64,000 bases of DNA, taken from Prado023 sp963706885. GTDB taxonomy: Bacteria > Actinomycetota > Actinomycetes > S36-B12 > CAIYMF01. The stretch spans positions 62,001 through 126,000 of the forward strand of contig CAVPNX010000014.1 in the NCBI GenBank assembly GCA_963706885.1, written 5' to 3'. Below the pieces are notes generated by a model. The model did no database searches, was not told the origin of the DNA, and worked only from the letters and a program-made list of their open reading frames with translations. Of this stretch, positions 1-7,731 are shown one piece after another. A program made the position numbers and the translations under genes. Position 1 is the first letter of the stretch. Each line of letters begins with the position of its first letter.

Positions 1-206
1 ACCTGTCGCGGGTGTTCTTCCTCCAGCTGTCCGTGGTGGGGTCCACCATGGGCACCCGCGACGAGCTGGAGCGCCTGGTGGCGATGTGCCGGGCCACCGG
101 CCTGCGGCCGCTGATCGACCACGAGCTGCCCCTGTCCGCCGCCGACGAGGCGCTGCGCCACATCCAGTCCGGCGACCTGTTCGGCAAGATCGTCCTGACC
201 CCCTGA
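1..206 (+). CDS. Zinc-type alcohol dehydrogenase / quinone oxidoreductase, C-terminal end (5' part outside window)
   Basis: An open frame enters at base 3 and ends at TGA 204-206, giving about 67 C-terminal residues. The segment resembles the last part of the medium-chain dehydrogenase Rossmann domain. It has a GSTMGTRDEL stretch (typical of the 'switch to shorter-range substrate' region of MDR proteins), then LRPLIDHELPL, then an AADEALRHIQSGDLFGKIVL tail, which is the usual end of quinone oxidoreductase-like MDR enzymes. NAD(P)H-linked oxidoreductase activity is known for the family. The substrate cannot be inferred from this piece. Confidence 0.75.
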   Translation, partial: LSRVFFLQLSVVGSTMGTRDELERLVAMCRATGLRPLIDHELPLSAADEALRHIQSGDLFGKIVLTP

Positions 207-232
207 GAGGCGGGGCGGCGGCGGGGCGGCGG

Positions 233-568
233 TCAGCGGACCTGGCCCCAGGGGCGGACCCGCCAGACGACCCGGCCGACCACTGTGGGGACCGCGCCGA
301 ACTGACGTGAGTCGGTGGACGCCCCGGGAGCGTCGCCCAGCACCCAGTAGCCCTCGGCGCCGATCGACGCCACCCGCTTGACGATCAGCATCCCGGGTCG
401 CTGCGGGTGCTCGAGGACGACGAGGTCGCCGACGGCGGCCCGGCCGTCGCGCCGGGCAAGGATCCAGTCCCCGTCGTGCAGCGTCGGCTCCATGGACGGA
501 CCGGAGACGGCCAGGTAGCAGAATCCACGCACTGGCGTAGTCTGACCCACGCCACCACCACCCACCAC
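233..568 (-). CDS. sodX: Nickel-type superoxide dismutase maturation protease (S26 signal-peptidase family)
   Basis: This is a 111-residue S26/S24-fold serine protease. It has the nucleophile box GPSMEPTLHDGD (Ser25), the general-base lysine in LIVKRV (Lys64) and the GYWVLGD box. There is no long membrane anchor. It is divergent from sodN with only 23 bp between the two start codons, the usual arrangement for the protease that trims the SodN propeptide to expose the His1 nickel ligand. The GTG at 568 gives a glycine-rich N-terminus; an in-frame GTG at 532 (starting VRGFCYLA) is an alternative that would leave more room for divergent promoters. Function follows from the family plus the neighbour; the start is uncertain. 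Confidence 0.82.
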   Translation of the reverse strand: MVGGGGVGQTTPVRGFCYLAVSGPSMEPTLHDGDWILARRDGRAAVGDLVVLEHPQRPGMLIVKRVASIGAEGYWVLGDAPGASTDSRQFGAVPTVVGRVVWRVRPWGQVR

Positions 569-591
569 GAGAACACCTGCCAGGAGTCACG

Positions 592-990
592 ATGCTGTCG
601 TTCCTTGCCCCGCGCACCACCGTCCACGCCCACTGCGACCTTCCCTGCGGCGTGTACGACCCCGCCCAGGCCCGGCTCGAGGCCGAGTCCGTGAAGGCGT
701 GCATGGTCAAGTACGCCGCGTCGGACGACGGGGACTTCCGGGCCCGTGCCGTCTCGATCAAGGAGGAGCGCTCCGACCTGGTCAAGCACCACCTGTGGGT
801 GCTGTGGACGGACTACTTCAAGGCCCCGCACTTCGAGAAGTACCCCCAGCTGAACACCCTGTTCAACGACGCCACGAAGCTCGCCGGCGCGGGCGGCACC
901 AAGGGCACCAACGACGTCGCGGTCGCCGAGGCGCTGCTGGCCAAGATCGACGAGATCGCCGAGATCTTCTGGGAGACCAAGGCGGCGTGA
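592..990 (+). CDS. sodN: Nickel-containing superoxide dismutase
   Basis: The product is 132 residues and dismutates superoxide in the cytoplasm with a Ni centre. Residues 14-24 carry the nickel hook HCDLPCGVYDP: His14, Cys15 and Cys19 become His1, Cys2 and Cys6 after removal of a 13-residue leader. The remainder matches the four-helix SodN body (DDGDFRARAV, HHLWVLWTDYFK). An SD (AGGAG) lies 5 nt before the ATG. The maturation protease is encoded divergently just upstream, so the whole Ni-SOD pathway except nickel uptake and Nur is here. The stop overlaps the next gene by GTGA. Confidence 0.97.
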   Translation: MLSFLAPRTTVHAHCDLPCGVYDPAQARLEAESVKACMVKYAASDDGDFRARAVSIKEERSDLVKHHLWVLWTDYFKAPHFEKYPQLNTLFNDATKLAGAGGTKGTNDVAVAEALLAKIDEIAEIFWETKAA

Positions 991-1592
991 CCGCTCCTGC
1001 GGACCCGACGGGGGCGGTGGGTGGCGACCCTGCCACCGGCGCCCCCGCAGTCCACGGGACTGCGGCACCACCCCGGGCCGCGCGTGCGGTGATCCGTCCG
1101 GCGCGCCCGGACGACGTCGGCGACATCCTGGCGATGGTCCGGGAGCTGGCCGACTACGAGCGCAGCGCCGATGAGGTGCAGGCCACCGAGCAGATGCTGG
1201 CCGACCTGTTGTTCGGGACCAACACCCCGGGCGGCAAGCCGGCCGCCTTCTGCCACGTCGCCGAGTCCGGGTCGTCTGATCGCACCCCGCTGGCCGGGAT
1301 GGCCCTGTGGTTCCTGAACGCCTCGACGTGGACGGGTCGGCACGGGATCTACCTCGAGGACCTCTACGTGCGCCCCGATTTCCGCGGACAGGGCATCGGG
1401 CAGGCCCTGATGGCCGAGCTGGCCGCGATCTGCGTCGACCGCGGCTACGCGCGCCTGGAGTGGTGGGTCCTGGACTGGAACACCCCCGCCCTCGACTTCT
1501 ACCGGCGCCTGGGGGCACGGGCGATGGATGAATGGACCGTGCACCGGATCAGTGGCGCCGATCTGCAGGACCTTGCCGCGGCAACCGGGTGA
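987..1592 (+). CDS. GNAT-family N-acetyltransferase
   Basis: This 201-residue protein starts at a GTG that overlaps the sodN stop (GTGA), so translation is probably coupled to sodN. After a disordered Ala/Pro-rich N-terminus of about 30 residues, a single GNAT domain begins at VIRPARPDDVGDIL. It includes IYLEDLYVRPDFRGQGIGQALM, in which R-G-Q-G-I-G is the acetyl-CoA pyrophosphate loop, and ends with WNTPALDFYRRLGA. This arrangement is typical of spermidine/thialysine-acetyltransferase-like (SSAT) members. The acceptor substrate is not evident. Co-translation with sodN suggests a stress or metal link, which is inference only. Confidence 0.9.
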   Translation: MTAPADPTGAVGGDPATGAPAVHGTAAPPRAARAVIRPARPDDVGDILAMVRELADYERSADEVQATEQMLADLLFGTNTPGGKPAAFCHVAESGSSDRTPLAGMALWFLNASTWTGRHGIYLEDLYVRPDFRGQGIGQALMAELAAICVDRGYARLEWWVLDWNTPALDFYRRLGARAMDEWTVHRISGADLQDLAAATG

Positions 1593-1643
1593 CCCTCAGC
1601 CACGCCGGTGACGATCCGGCCCCCGTGCACCCTGCCCATCGGC

Positions 1644-1649
1644 TAACGT
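1644..1649 (+). promoter_or_regulatory. -10 box (TAACGT) of the leaderless anti-sigma/sigma operon
   Basis: TAACGT fits the actinobacterial TAnnnT -10 consensus and ends 8 nt before the GTG at 1658. There is no SD in between, so transcription would start at or next to the start codon. The same geometry recurs at other genes in this window. Confidence 0.55.
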
Positions 1650-1657
1650 GACCACTC

Positions 1658-2050
1658 GTGGACATCGATCCGACCGTGACCCTCCGGGTGCCCGCAACCA
1701 GCGCATTCGTCGTGCTGATCCGGGCCGCGGTCTCGGCCATGTGCGCCCGGCTGGACTTCACGATCGACCGGATCGAGGACGTCAAGCTCGCGGTCGATGA
1801 GTCCGCCGCGCTCCTGCTCAGCGACGCCCAGCCCGGGGCCGAGCTCGACGTCCGGTTCACCCCGGACGCCCCGGACGGGTTGCGCGTGGAGATGACCGCG
1901 CCCACGGTGCACGGCCGATCGCTGGAGCGCGACAGCTTCACCTGGACGGTCCTGACCGCGCTGGTCGACGAGGTCGTGGCCACCGTCTCGGCGGACCGGA
2001 AGCTGACCATCTCGTTGGCGGTGCACCGCTCCGAGGCGGTCCGGCCGTGA
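1658..2050 (+). CDS. Anti-sigma factor, RsbW/SpoIIAB-type ATPase
   Basis: This 130-residue protein has the GHKL (HATPase_c_2) fold of serine-kinase anti-sigma factors. The N-box reads RIEDVKLAVDESAALLL at about residues 41-57, and the rest is a compact beta-rich half. The G boxes are weak, as in several actinobacterial members. It overlaps the following SigB/SigF-type gene by 4 nt (GTGA), the classical anti-sigma/sigma pairing, so it is expected to bind and silence that sigma factor until released by an anti-anti-sigma partner. No such partner is encoded in the window. The function is inferred from family and operon structure. Confidence 0.85.
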   Translation: MDIDPTVTLRVPATSAFVVLIRAAVSAMCARLDFTIDRIEDVKLAVDESAALLLSDAQPGAELDVRFTPDAPDGLRVEMTAPTVHGRSLERDSFTWTVLTALVDEVVATVSADRKLTISLAVHRSEAVRP

Positions 2051-2979
2051 GCACGCGCCCTGTCGGCCCGGGCACGCCCGCCCCGGCCGACACCGCAGAC
2101 CCTGCCGACGCCGTCGACCCGGCTGACGCCGACGCCGAGGACCCTGCCGAGGCACCCGACCCGGTCGCCGACGTCGAGGTTCCCGACGCTCCCGCCGCCG
2201 AGCCCCGCTGGTCCACCCGCGACCGCGTGCGCGAGCGCGAGCTGATCGCCCTGATCGCCGAGCTGCCCGCCGATGACCCGCGGCGCACCAGCGCCCGCGA
2301 CGAGCTGGTCACCATGCACCTGCCCCTGGCGGCCTTCCTGGCGCGGCGGTTCCGCGATCGCGGGGAGAGCCTCGACGACCTCACCCAGGTGGCCACGATC
2401 GGCCTGATCAAGGCAGTCGATCGGTTCGACCCCGAGCGTGGCGTGGAGTTCTCGACGTTCGCCACCCCCACGATCGTCGGCGAGATCAAGCGGCACTTCC
2501 GGGACAAGGGCTGGGCGATCCGCGTCCCCCGTCGGCTGCAGGAGCTGCGGATCTCCATCGGCCGGGCGACGGCTGAGCTGGGGCAGTCGACCGGGCGCTC
2601 CCCCACCGTCGCCGAGCTGGCCGCGCACCTGGACGTCAGCGAGGAGGAGATCCTCGAGGGCCTCGAGTCCGCGCAGGCGTACGCCACCCTGTCGCTGGAC
2701 GCCTCCTCGGCCGACGGCACGGACGAGGGCGCCACCCTCGTGGACACCCTGGGTGCCGACGACCCGGAACTCGGCGAGGTGGAGACCCGCGAGACCCTGC
2801 ACCCCCTGGTGGCCACCCTGCCGCCCCGCGAGCAGCGGATCATCCACATGCGCTTCTACGAGAACATGACGCAGGCCCAGATCGCCGAGCAGATCGGGGT
2901 CTCGCAGATGCACGTGTCGCGCCTGCTGGCCAAGTCCCTGGCCCAGCTGCGCAGCGGACTGGCCGAGCCCACGGCCTGA
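2047..2979 (+). CDS. RNA polymerase sigma factor of the SigB/SigF family
   Basis: The product is 310 residues. About 65 N-terminal residues form an acidic Asp/Pro/Ala-rich tail with repeated DPAD/DPAE units and are probably disordered. Region 2 follows (HLPLAAFLARRFRDRGESLDDL, then RFDPERGVEFSTFA and EIKRHFRDKGWAIRVPRRLQEL). Region 3 has the GRSPTVAELAAHLDVS helix-turn-helix, and region 4 has LPPREQRIIHMRFYENMTQAQIAEQIGVSQMHVSRLL. This order is diagnostic of general-stress/sporulation SigB/SigF/SigG factors. The start GTG overlaps the anti-sigma stop, so the two are translated together. The long acidic tail is unusual for the family. Confidence 0.95.
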   Translation: MSTRPVGPGTPAPADTADPADAVDPADADAEDPAEAPDPVADVEVPDAPAAEPRWSTRDRVRERELIALIAELPADDPRRTSARDELVTMHLPLAAFLARRFRDRGESLDDLTQVATIGLIKAVDRFDPERGVEFSTFATPTIVGEIKRHFRDKGWAIRVPRRLQELRISIGRATAELGQSTGRSPTVAELAAHLDVSEEEILEGLESAQAYATLSLDASSADGTDEGATLVDTLGADDPELGEVETRETLHPLVATLPPREQRIIHMRFYENMTQAQIAEQIGVSQMHVSRLLAKSLAQLRSGLAEPTA

Positions 2980-3015
2980 GCCGACCACGCGGCCGCCACC
3001 GATCTCGGAGCCCCG

Positions 3016-3402
3016 TCAGGCGAGCTCACGGCGCACGGAGGGCCGCAGCCCGAGCACGAGCCCGGCCACGGCCATGGCGGCCAGCACCCAGCCGGCGATC
3101 CGCCAGGCGAGGATGTCGGACCCCACGAACAGGGGGACGACGACCAACGTGAACGCCTGCACCAGCAGGAAGGGCGTCCTGGCCAGGCGCCGACGCCGGG
3201 ACAGGCCCCACCAGATGGCGGCCAGCCCCACAGCGAAGAGCAGCCAGATGACGACCTCGGCCGCCGCGAGGCTCGGGCTCGCACCGGTGAGCCCCTCTGC
3301 GGCCCCGGTCACGACGGCCACGGACACCGCGAGGAACAGCCCCAGCACTGCCAGCGCCTCCACCCCCGCGATGACGACCAGGGGGCGCACCGGATCAGTC
3401 AT
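3016..3402 (-). CDS. Small four-helix integral membrane protein, unknown function
   Basis: The product is 128 residues from ATG 3402. Four hydrophobic stretches are evident, at about residues 8-32, 46-66, 75-95 and 98-118. A basic loop (SRRRRLART) lies between the second and third. The pattern resembles small actinobacterial membrane proteins of unknown role that sit next to a DAG-kinase-like gene. It is divergent from the lipid kinase with 31 bp between the starts. No catalytic motif is visible, so no function is assigned. Confidence 0.75.
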   Translation of the reverse strand: MTDPVRPLVVIAGVEALAVLGLFLAVSVAVVTGAAEGLTGASPSLAAAEVVIWLLFAVGLAAIWWGLSRRRRLARTPFLLVQAFTLVVVPLFVGSDILAWRIAGWVLAAMAVAGLVLGLRPSVRRELA

Positions 3403-3420
3403 GGGGCCAGAGTACGGGCC

Positions 3421-3426
3421 TACAGT
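3421..3426 (+). promoter_or_regulatory. -10 box (TACAGT) of the leaderless lipid kinase gene
   Basis: TACAGT (TAnnnT) is followed after 7 nt by the ATG at 3434, with no SD in the spacer. The expected transcript starts at the start codon. Confidence 0.5.
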
Positions 3427-3433
3427 GGACGCC

Positions 3434-4390
3434 ATGAAGCCGCGCGGCCTGCTGATCGCCAACCCCCAGGCGACCAGTACCTCAGCCGGGATGCGCGACG
3501 TCATCACCCGGGCGCTGGGCCATGAGATCGACCTCGAGGTGGTCACCACCACCCATCGGGGGCACGCTGGGCAGCTGGCCGCCGACTCCCACGGCCTGGA
3601 CCTGCTGATCACCCTGGGCGGCGACGGCACCATCAACGAGGCCGTCAACGGGATGCTGAACTCCGGGCACCAGGACCTGCCCGCGCTCGCCGCGATCCCC
3701 GGGGGTTCGGCCAACGTGATGGCCCGGGCTCTGGGATTCCCGAACGACGCGATCGAGGCCACGGGCATGATCCTCGAGTCGCTGCGCACCGATGCCAGCC
3801 ACGACGTGGGCCTGGGCAATGCCCGGTTCACCCCCCTGGGCAGCGGACAGCCACAGTCCCAGTGGTTCACGATCAACGCCGGCGTGGGCATCGACGCCGA
3901 CGTCATCGCCTCGATGGAGGCCCAGCGCGCGGCCGGTCGTGCGGCCAGCCCGACGCGGTACGTGTGGACCGCCGCGCAGGAGTACGTGGGGGGCCTGGGA
4001 CGCCGGGGACCCTCGCCACTGAGCCTTCACCTGCCTGGCCGTGAGCCGGTCGACGGGCTGGCCATGGCGATCATCCAGAACACGGCCCCGTGGACGTTCT
4101 TCGGCCCGTTCGCGATCAATCCGTGTCCACGGGCGTCGTTCGACCTCGCCCTGGACGTCTTCGCCCCGCACTCCCTGTCCCCGATCCCCGCTGCGAGGTT
4201 CGGCCTGCGGATGCTGCGCGGCAGTCACGCGGAGGCTGTCCCCGGCCAGCTGACCCTGCTCCACGACGAGAGCCGGTTCACGATCCGGTCCCAGGCGCCG
4301 ACCGCGCTGCAGGTCGATGGGGACTCGATGGGTGAGGTCGACACGGTCGAGTTCAGCCACACCCCGCACGCCCTGCGCATCGTCGGCTGA
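3434..4390 (+). CDS. Diacylglycerol kinase-like lipid kinase (DagK/YegS family)
   Basis: This 318-residue protein has the DAGK catalytic domain: LIANPQAT near the start, the nucleotide loop LLITLGGDGTINEAVNGML (GGDGT motif, about residues 58-62), then AIPGGSANVMARALG. A C-terminal beta-sandwich ends in LQVDGDSMGE, the second conserved element of the family. These enzymes phosphorylate diacylglycerol or related lipids with ATP. The ATG at 3434 was chosen because a -10 box lies 7 nt upstream and the family N-terminus begins there; upstream in-frame codons lie over the divergent gene. Confidence 0.93.
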   Translation: MKPRGLLIANPQATSTSAGMRDVITRALGHEIDLEVVTTTHRGHAGQLAADSHGLDLLITLGGDGTINEAVNGMLNSGHQDLPALAAIPGGSANVMARALGFPNDAIEATGMILESLRTDASHDVGLGNARFTPLGSGQPQSQWFTINAGVGIDADVIASMEAQRAAGRAASPTRYVWTAAQEYVGGLGRRGPSPLSLHLPGREPVDGLAMAIIQNTAPWTFFGPFAINPCPRASFDLALDVFAPHSLSPIPAARFGLRMLRGSHAEAVPGQLTLLHDESRFTIRSQAPTALQVDGDSMGEVDTVEFSHTPHALRIVG

Positions 4391-4707
4391 TCCGGGACAC
4401 GGGAACGCCGACGCCGTGGGCGAAATGGCGCCCACAGGCCCGGAAATGGCCTGATCTGGGCAGATCGTGGCGTTTGCGGACCGGAATGTGACGTACGCGA
4501 CAGCCTGAACGCGTCCCACACCGGGCACAACCCTTGTGACAGGCCTGATCGTCTGCGACCCTTGTGGGCAGGCAGGACGAGGTGGGCACACAGCCCGTAA
4601 CCGTCGAAAGCGTACCGGAGGGTGATCGGGGCCGAGGAACCGGCCCCCGTCGCCGCTGGCACCGTGGTGAACGTGCCCCGATCGGGGTGCAGGAAAGGTG
4701 AGGAGAC
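4391..4707 (+). promoter_or_regulatory. 317-bp whiB1 upstream region with consecutive hairpins and a CRP-like site
   Basis: No gene is present here. Just after the kinase stop come three successive short inverted repeats: GTGGGCG/CGCCCAC (4416-4435, loop AAATGG), AGGCC/GGCCT (about 4436-4452) and GATCT/AGATC (about 4452-4466). The first two share an AAATGGC direct repeat. They could end the kinase transcript. Further on, TGTGACGTACGCGACA at 4487-4502 has one good half of the CRP consensus TGTGA-N6-TCACA, and CACAA-CCC-TTGTG at 4526-4538 is a perfect inverted repeat. CRP control of whiB1 is known in Mycobacterium tuberculosis, but its use here is inference. Confidence 0.4.
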
Positions 4708-4962
4708 ATGGACTGGCGCCACAAGGCGGCATGCCGTGATGAGGATCCCGAGTTGTTCTTCCCCATCGGGAACACCGGCCCCGCGCTCATGCAGATCGAG
4801 GAGGCACGCGCCGTGTGCCATCGCTGCGAGGTCGTCGACGTGTGCCTGAAGTGGGCGATCGACAGCGGCCAGGACGCTGGCGTGTGGGGTGGGATGAGCG
4901 AGGACGAGCGCCGCGCCCTCAAGCGCCGCAACGCCCGGGCACGAGCCCGCGCACACAGCTGA
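4708..4962 (+). CDS. whiB1: WhiB-family iron-sulfur transcription factor (WhiB1/WblE type)
   Basis: This 84-residue protein has the four [4Fe-4S] ligands Cys9, Cys37, Cys40 and Cys46 (C...CxxC.....C). After these come the WhiB turn GVWGGMSEDERR and a basic C-terminus (RRNARARARAHS) for DNA contact. Its length and the start MDWRHKAACRDEDPELFFP match WhiB1/WblE, an essential NO-sensitive regulator that binds the primary sigma factor. The neighbour pdtaS is adjacent in the same convergent orientation as in mycobacteria. A purine-rich SD (AAAGG...GAGGAG) precedes the ATG. Confidence 0.95.
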   Translation: MDWRHKAACRDEDPELFFPIGNTGPALMQIEEARAVCHRCEVVDVCLKWAIDSGQDAGVWGGMSEDERRALKRRNARARARAHS

Positions 4963-4986
4963 GCCGCGCTCGGCACTCCCGTCGTC

Positions 4987-5016
4987 GAAGGGCTGACCCT
5001 GCGGGGTCAGCCCTTC
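4987..5016. terminator. Bidirectional terminator between whiB1 and pdtaS
   Basis: A perfect 13-bp stem, GAAGGGCTGACCC / GGGTCAGCCCTTC, has a TGCG loop and lies between two convergent genes. Its right arm overlaps the first base pairs of the pdtaS stop codon. There is no long T-tract, as is usual in high-GC actinobacteria. Confidence 0.85.
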
Positions 5017-6472
5017 AGCGTTGATCGGGGGGAAGGTCGAGCGCGACCACGGTCCGTTCCCCCAGCCGGCCCAGGGACAACGTGCCGGCCAGTTCCTCGC
5101 GCACAAGGGTGTCGACGATCCGCAGGCCGAGGCGTGGGGAGGAGCCGAGCTCGAAGCCGTCAGGGAAGCCGGGCCCCCCGTCACTGACGACGACGTGCAG
5201 CCCCGCCTCGTCGGACCCGCTGTTCAGCTCGACATCCCCGGCCCCGTGCTCCACCGCGTTGGCCAGCAGCTCGACGAGGGCCATCGCCAGTGCCGTGGCC
5301 CGCTCGGCGGTCACCTCGCCGAACGTGCCGGTGCGCAGCATCGACCGTGCCCCCATGTCCGGGGCGGACGTCTGGCGCACCATCGTGACCAGCCGGTCGG
5401 CCACGGCGTCGAAGGGCACCTCCTCCGTGCTGGCCTGGGCCAGCAGGTCGTGCACCACGGCGATCGCGCCCACCCGCCGCTCCGCCTCGGCCAGGGCGGC
5501 GGAGGCCCCCGGTTCGTCGAGGCGCCGGGCCTGGAGCCGCAGCAGGGCGGCAACCGTCTGCAGGTTGTTCTTGACCCGGTGGTGGATCTCGCGGATCGTC
5601 GCGTCCTTGCTGAGCAGCGCCCGCTCCCGGCGCCGCAGCTCCGTGACATCGCGCACCAGCACCAGTGAGCCGTGCTGCCCGGCTGGGCCGCGCAGGGGCA
5701 GGGCCCGCACCGTGACCGTGGCGGTGTCCGACGCGAGCTCGACCTCGCCGGGGATCCGGGCGCCGCAGACGAGGGCGACACTGGCATCCACCGCACCTCC
5801 GCGCCGCGCGATCCGACCGCTCACGAGGCCCAGGTGGGCACCGATCAGGTCGGTGGCCAACCCGAGCCGACGGAAGGCCGAGGAGGCGTTCGGGCTGGCG
5901 AACTCCACCACGCCGGACTGGTCCAGGCGGATCAGCCCATCGCCGACCCTGGGTTCGGCGCCGGTGGAGTCCGAGACCTCCCGGTAGGGGAACTCCCCGG
6001 TCCGGATCATCGCGAAGAGGTCGTCCGCGGCGCGCAGGTAGGCGCGCTCCAGGGTTCCGGAGGCACGTGTCGCCGGGACGGCTGAGCGGGTCAGGGCGGC
6101 GATCCACGGACCATTGGCGCTGCGGCCCACCCCGACCGCCTCGCCCGCAGCCGGCAGCAGCGGGTCCGTCCGCGGCGCGAGCTGGCCGAGCCCCGGGGCG
6201 GCCCACGCGCGGTCCAGCTCCGGGCGGCGGCCACGGGGGGTGAAGGCTCCCACCAGGTCATTGGGGTACCGGGTGGCTGCCGTCGACGGGCGCACCTGGG
6301 CCGCCGCCACGAACCCGCCCTGGTTCCAGACGGGCAGCCACAGGATCAGGTCGGAGAACGCCAGGTCGGCCAGCAGGCCCAAGTCGCGCAACAGCGCCTC
6401 GCAGTGCGCGATCGCACCCGGCTCCAGGTCAGTGCGGTCCGAGGCGATCTCGGCCAACGTGCGTACCGCCAC
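5015..6472 (-). CDS. pdtaS: PdtaS-type cytoplasmic sensor histidine kinase
   Basis: The product is 485 residues. The N-terminal GAF-like domain starts MAVRTLAEIASDRTDLEPG as in PdtaS. A PAS domain follows at about residues 180-270 (GLIRLDQSGVVEFASPNAS). The HisKA_2 dimerisation domain carries EIHHRVKNNLQTVAALLRLQ (phospho-acceptor His in HHRVKNN), and an HATPase follows (ELLANAVEHG, SDGGPGFPDGF, LGLRIVDTLV). There are no transmembrane segments. The known partner of this family is PdtaR, an ANTAR-domain antiterminator, which is not encoded in this window. Adjacency to whiB1 is conserved with mycobacteria. GTG start. Confidence 0.95.
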   Translation of the reverse strand: MAVRTLAEIASDRTDLEPGAIAHCEALLRDLGLLADLAFSDLILWLPVWNQGGFVAAAQVRPSTAATRYPNDLVGAFTPRGRRPELDRAWAAPGLGQLAPRTDPLLPAAGEAVGVGRSANGPWIAALTRSAVPATRASGTLERAYLRAADDLFAMIRTGEFPYREVSDSTGAEPRVGDGLIRLDQSGVVEFASPNASSAFRRLGLATDLIGAHLGLVSGRIARRGGAVDASVALVCGARIPGEVELASDTATVTVRALPLRGPAGQHGSLVLVRDVTELRRRERALLSKDATIREIHHRVKNNLQTVAALLRLQARRLDEPGASAALAEAERRVGAIAVVHDLLAQASTEEVPFDAVADRLVTMVRQTSAPDMGARSMLRTGTFGEVTAERATALAMALVELLANAVEHGAGDVELNSGSDEAGLHVVVSDGGPGFPDGFELGSSPRLGLRIVDTLVREELAGTLSLGRLGERTVVALDLPPDQR

Positions 6473-6529
6473 CGAACCCGTCCTCCCCGCGCCCGAGGCG
6501 CTCTGCGACCGTTGCCCGCCCTCGCGGGG

Positions 6530-7579
6530 CTAGAGCGTCTCAGTCGCCTTGATCAGCCCGCGTGGGGAATCCGGGTTGAACCCCCGCGCCAGGGTCATCT
6601 GCAGAGCCAGTTGCTGCAGCGGGATGATGTCGACCACCGGGTGCAGCTCCTCGGTGACGTCCTCGCAGCGCAGGTCGTACCCCACCGTGCCCAGGGCCGT
6701 CGAGCGGGCGCCTCCGAAGACCGCCACGTCGGCCCCACGCTCAGCCAGTCGCTCCAGGACGGGCTGCATCGCCTCGGCTCCCCGCCCGTCGGGCACGACG
6801 GCGATCACCGGGTGGTCGTGGTCGATCATCGCCAGCGGGCCGTGCAGCAGGTCCGCACCGGAGAACGCATGCGCGGCCACGTACGAGGTCTCCATGAGCT
6901 TCAGCGCCGCCTCGCGCGCTGTCGGGTACGAGTAGCCACGACCGGTGGTCACCAGCCGGTCGGTGAACCGGTAGCGGGAGGCCAGGCTGCCGACCTCGTC
7001 GCGGCGATCCACCAGGGACTGGGCTGCCGCCGGGATCGCCCGGGCCGCTGCGGCATCCCCGCCGCGGAATGCCTCGATGATCAGCCACAGGGCCAGCAGC
7101 TGGGAGGAGTAGGTCTTCGTGGCCGCGACCGCGCGCTCCGGGCCGGCCAGGACGTCGAACTGCAGCTCGGCGGCCGCCACCAGCGGGCTGTCAGGGTTGT
7201 TCGTGACGGCCAGGGTGGTCGCCCCGCCGGCACGGGCAGTGCTCACGGTCTCGACCAGGTCCGGGGAGCTCCCGCTCTGGCTGACGGCCAGCAGCAGCAC
7301 GTCGGAGAGGTCGGGGCGGGCACCGTAGGCGGTCATCGTCGACGGGGACGCCAGGCCCGCGGGCAGGCCCAGGGACACCTCGACGAGGTACTTGGCGTAG
7401 AGCGCGGCGTGGTCGCTGGTCCCGCGCGCCGCCAGCAGCACGAACCGGGGGCTGCGGGCGCGGATGGTCCCGGCGAGCGTGCGGACCTCGGCCAGGGAGC
7501 CCGGGGTCAGCAGACGTGCCAGCGCCTCGGGCTGCTCGGCGATCTCGGCAGCCATCAGGGCGCCGCGGTCCTCGGACAT
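6530..7579 (-). CDS. Double-SIS-domain sugar-phosphate isomerase/deaminase
   Basis: The product is 349 residues with two SIS domains. The first contains LAARGTSDHAALYAKYLVE and SQSGSSPDLVETV. The second contains GRGYSYPTAREAALKLMET and FSGADLLHGPLAMI. The arrangement matches the isomerase half of GlmS but without the N-terminal glutamine amidotransferase domain, so it cannot be glucosamine synthase. Family members are GlcN-6-P deaminase (NagB-II) or AgaS-type ketose/aldose enzymes in amino-sugar catabolism. The ATG at 7579 is the first plausible start. It is separated from the PdtaS gene by 57 bp on the same strand. Confidence 0.88.
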   Translation of the reverse strand: MSEDRGALMAAEIAEQPEALARLLTPGSLAEVRTLAGTIRARSPRFVLLAARGTSDHAALYAKYLVEVSLGLPAGLASPSTMTAYGARPDLSDVLLLAVSQSGSSPDLVETVSTARAGGATTLAVTNNPDSPLVAAAELQFDVLAGPERAVAATKTYSSQLLALWLIIEAFRGGDAAAARAIPAAAQSLVDRRDEVGSLASRYRFTDRLVTTGRGYSYPTAREAALKLMETSYVAAHAFSGADLLHGPLAMIDHDHPVIAVVPDGRGAEAMQPVLERLAERGADVAVFGGARSTALGTVGYDLRCEDVTEELHPVVDIIPLQQLALQMTLARGFNPDSPRGLIKATETL

Positions 7580-7731
7580 CGGGGGGCTTCCTCACCTCGG
7601 GGGTGCCCACTGTAGCCGGGCTCCGGGCCGTGGATCGACCCCCTCGGCGGGCCGCCCACCAACAGGCGACGGCCCGCGGCCGCACCGGGGACCCTTGAGG
7701 GGCCGGGCGCGACCGCGGACCGTGCGGGTGG

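Noticed and set aside
6530..7579. GlmS (glucosamine-6-phosphate synthase)
   Set aside because: The N-terminal amidotransferase with its Cys1 nucleophile is absent; only the two SIS domains are encoded.
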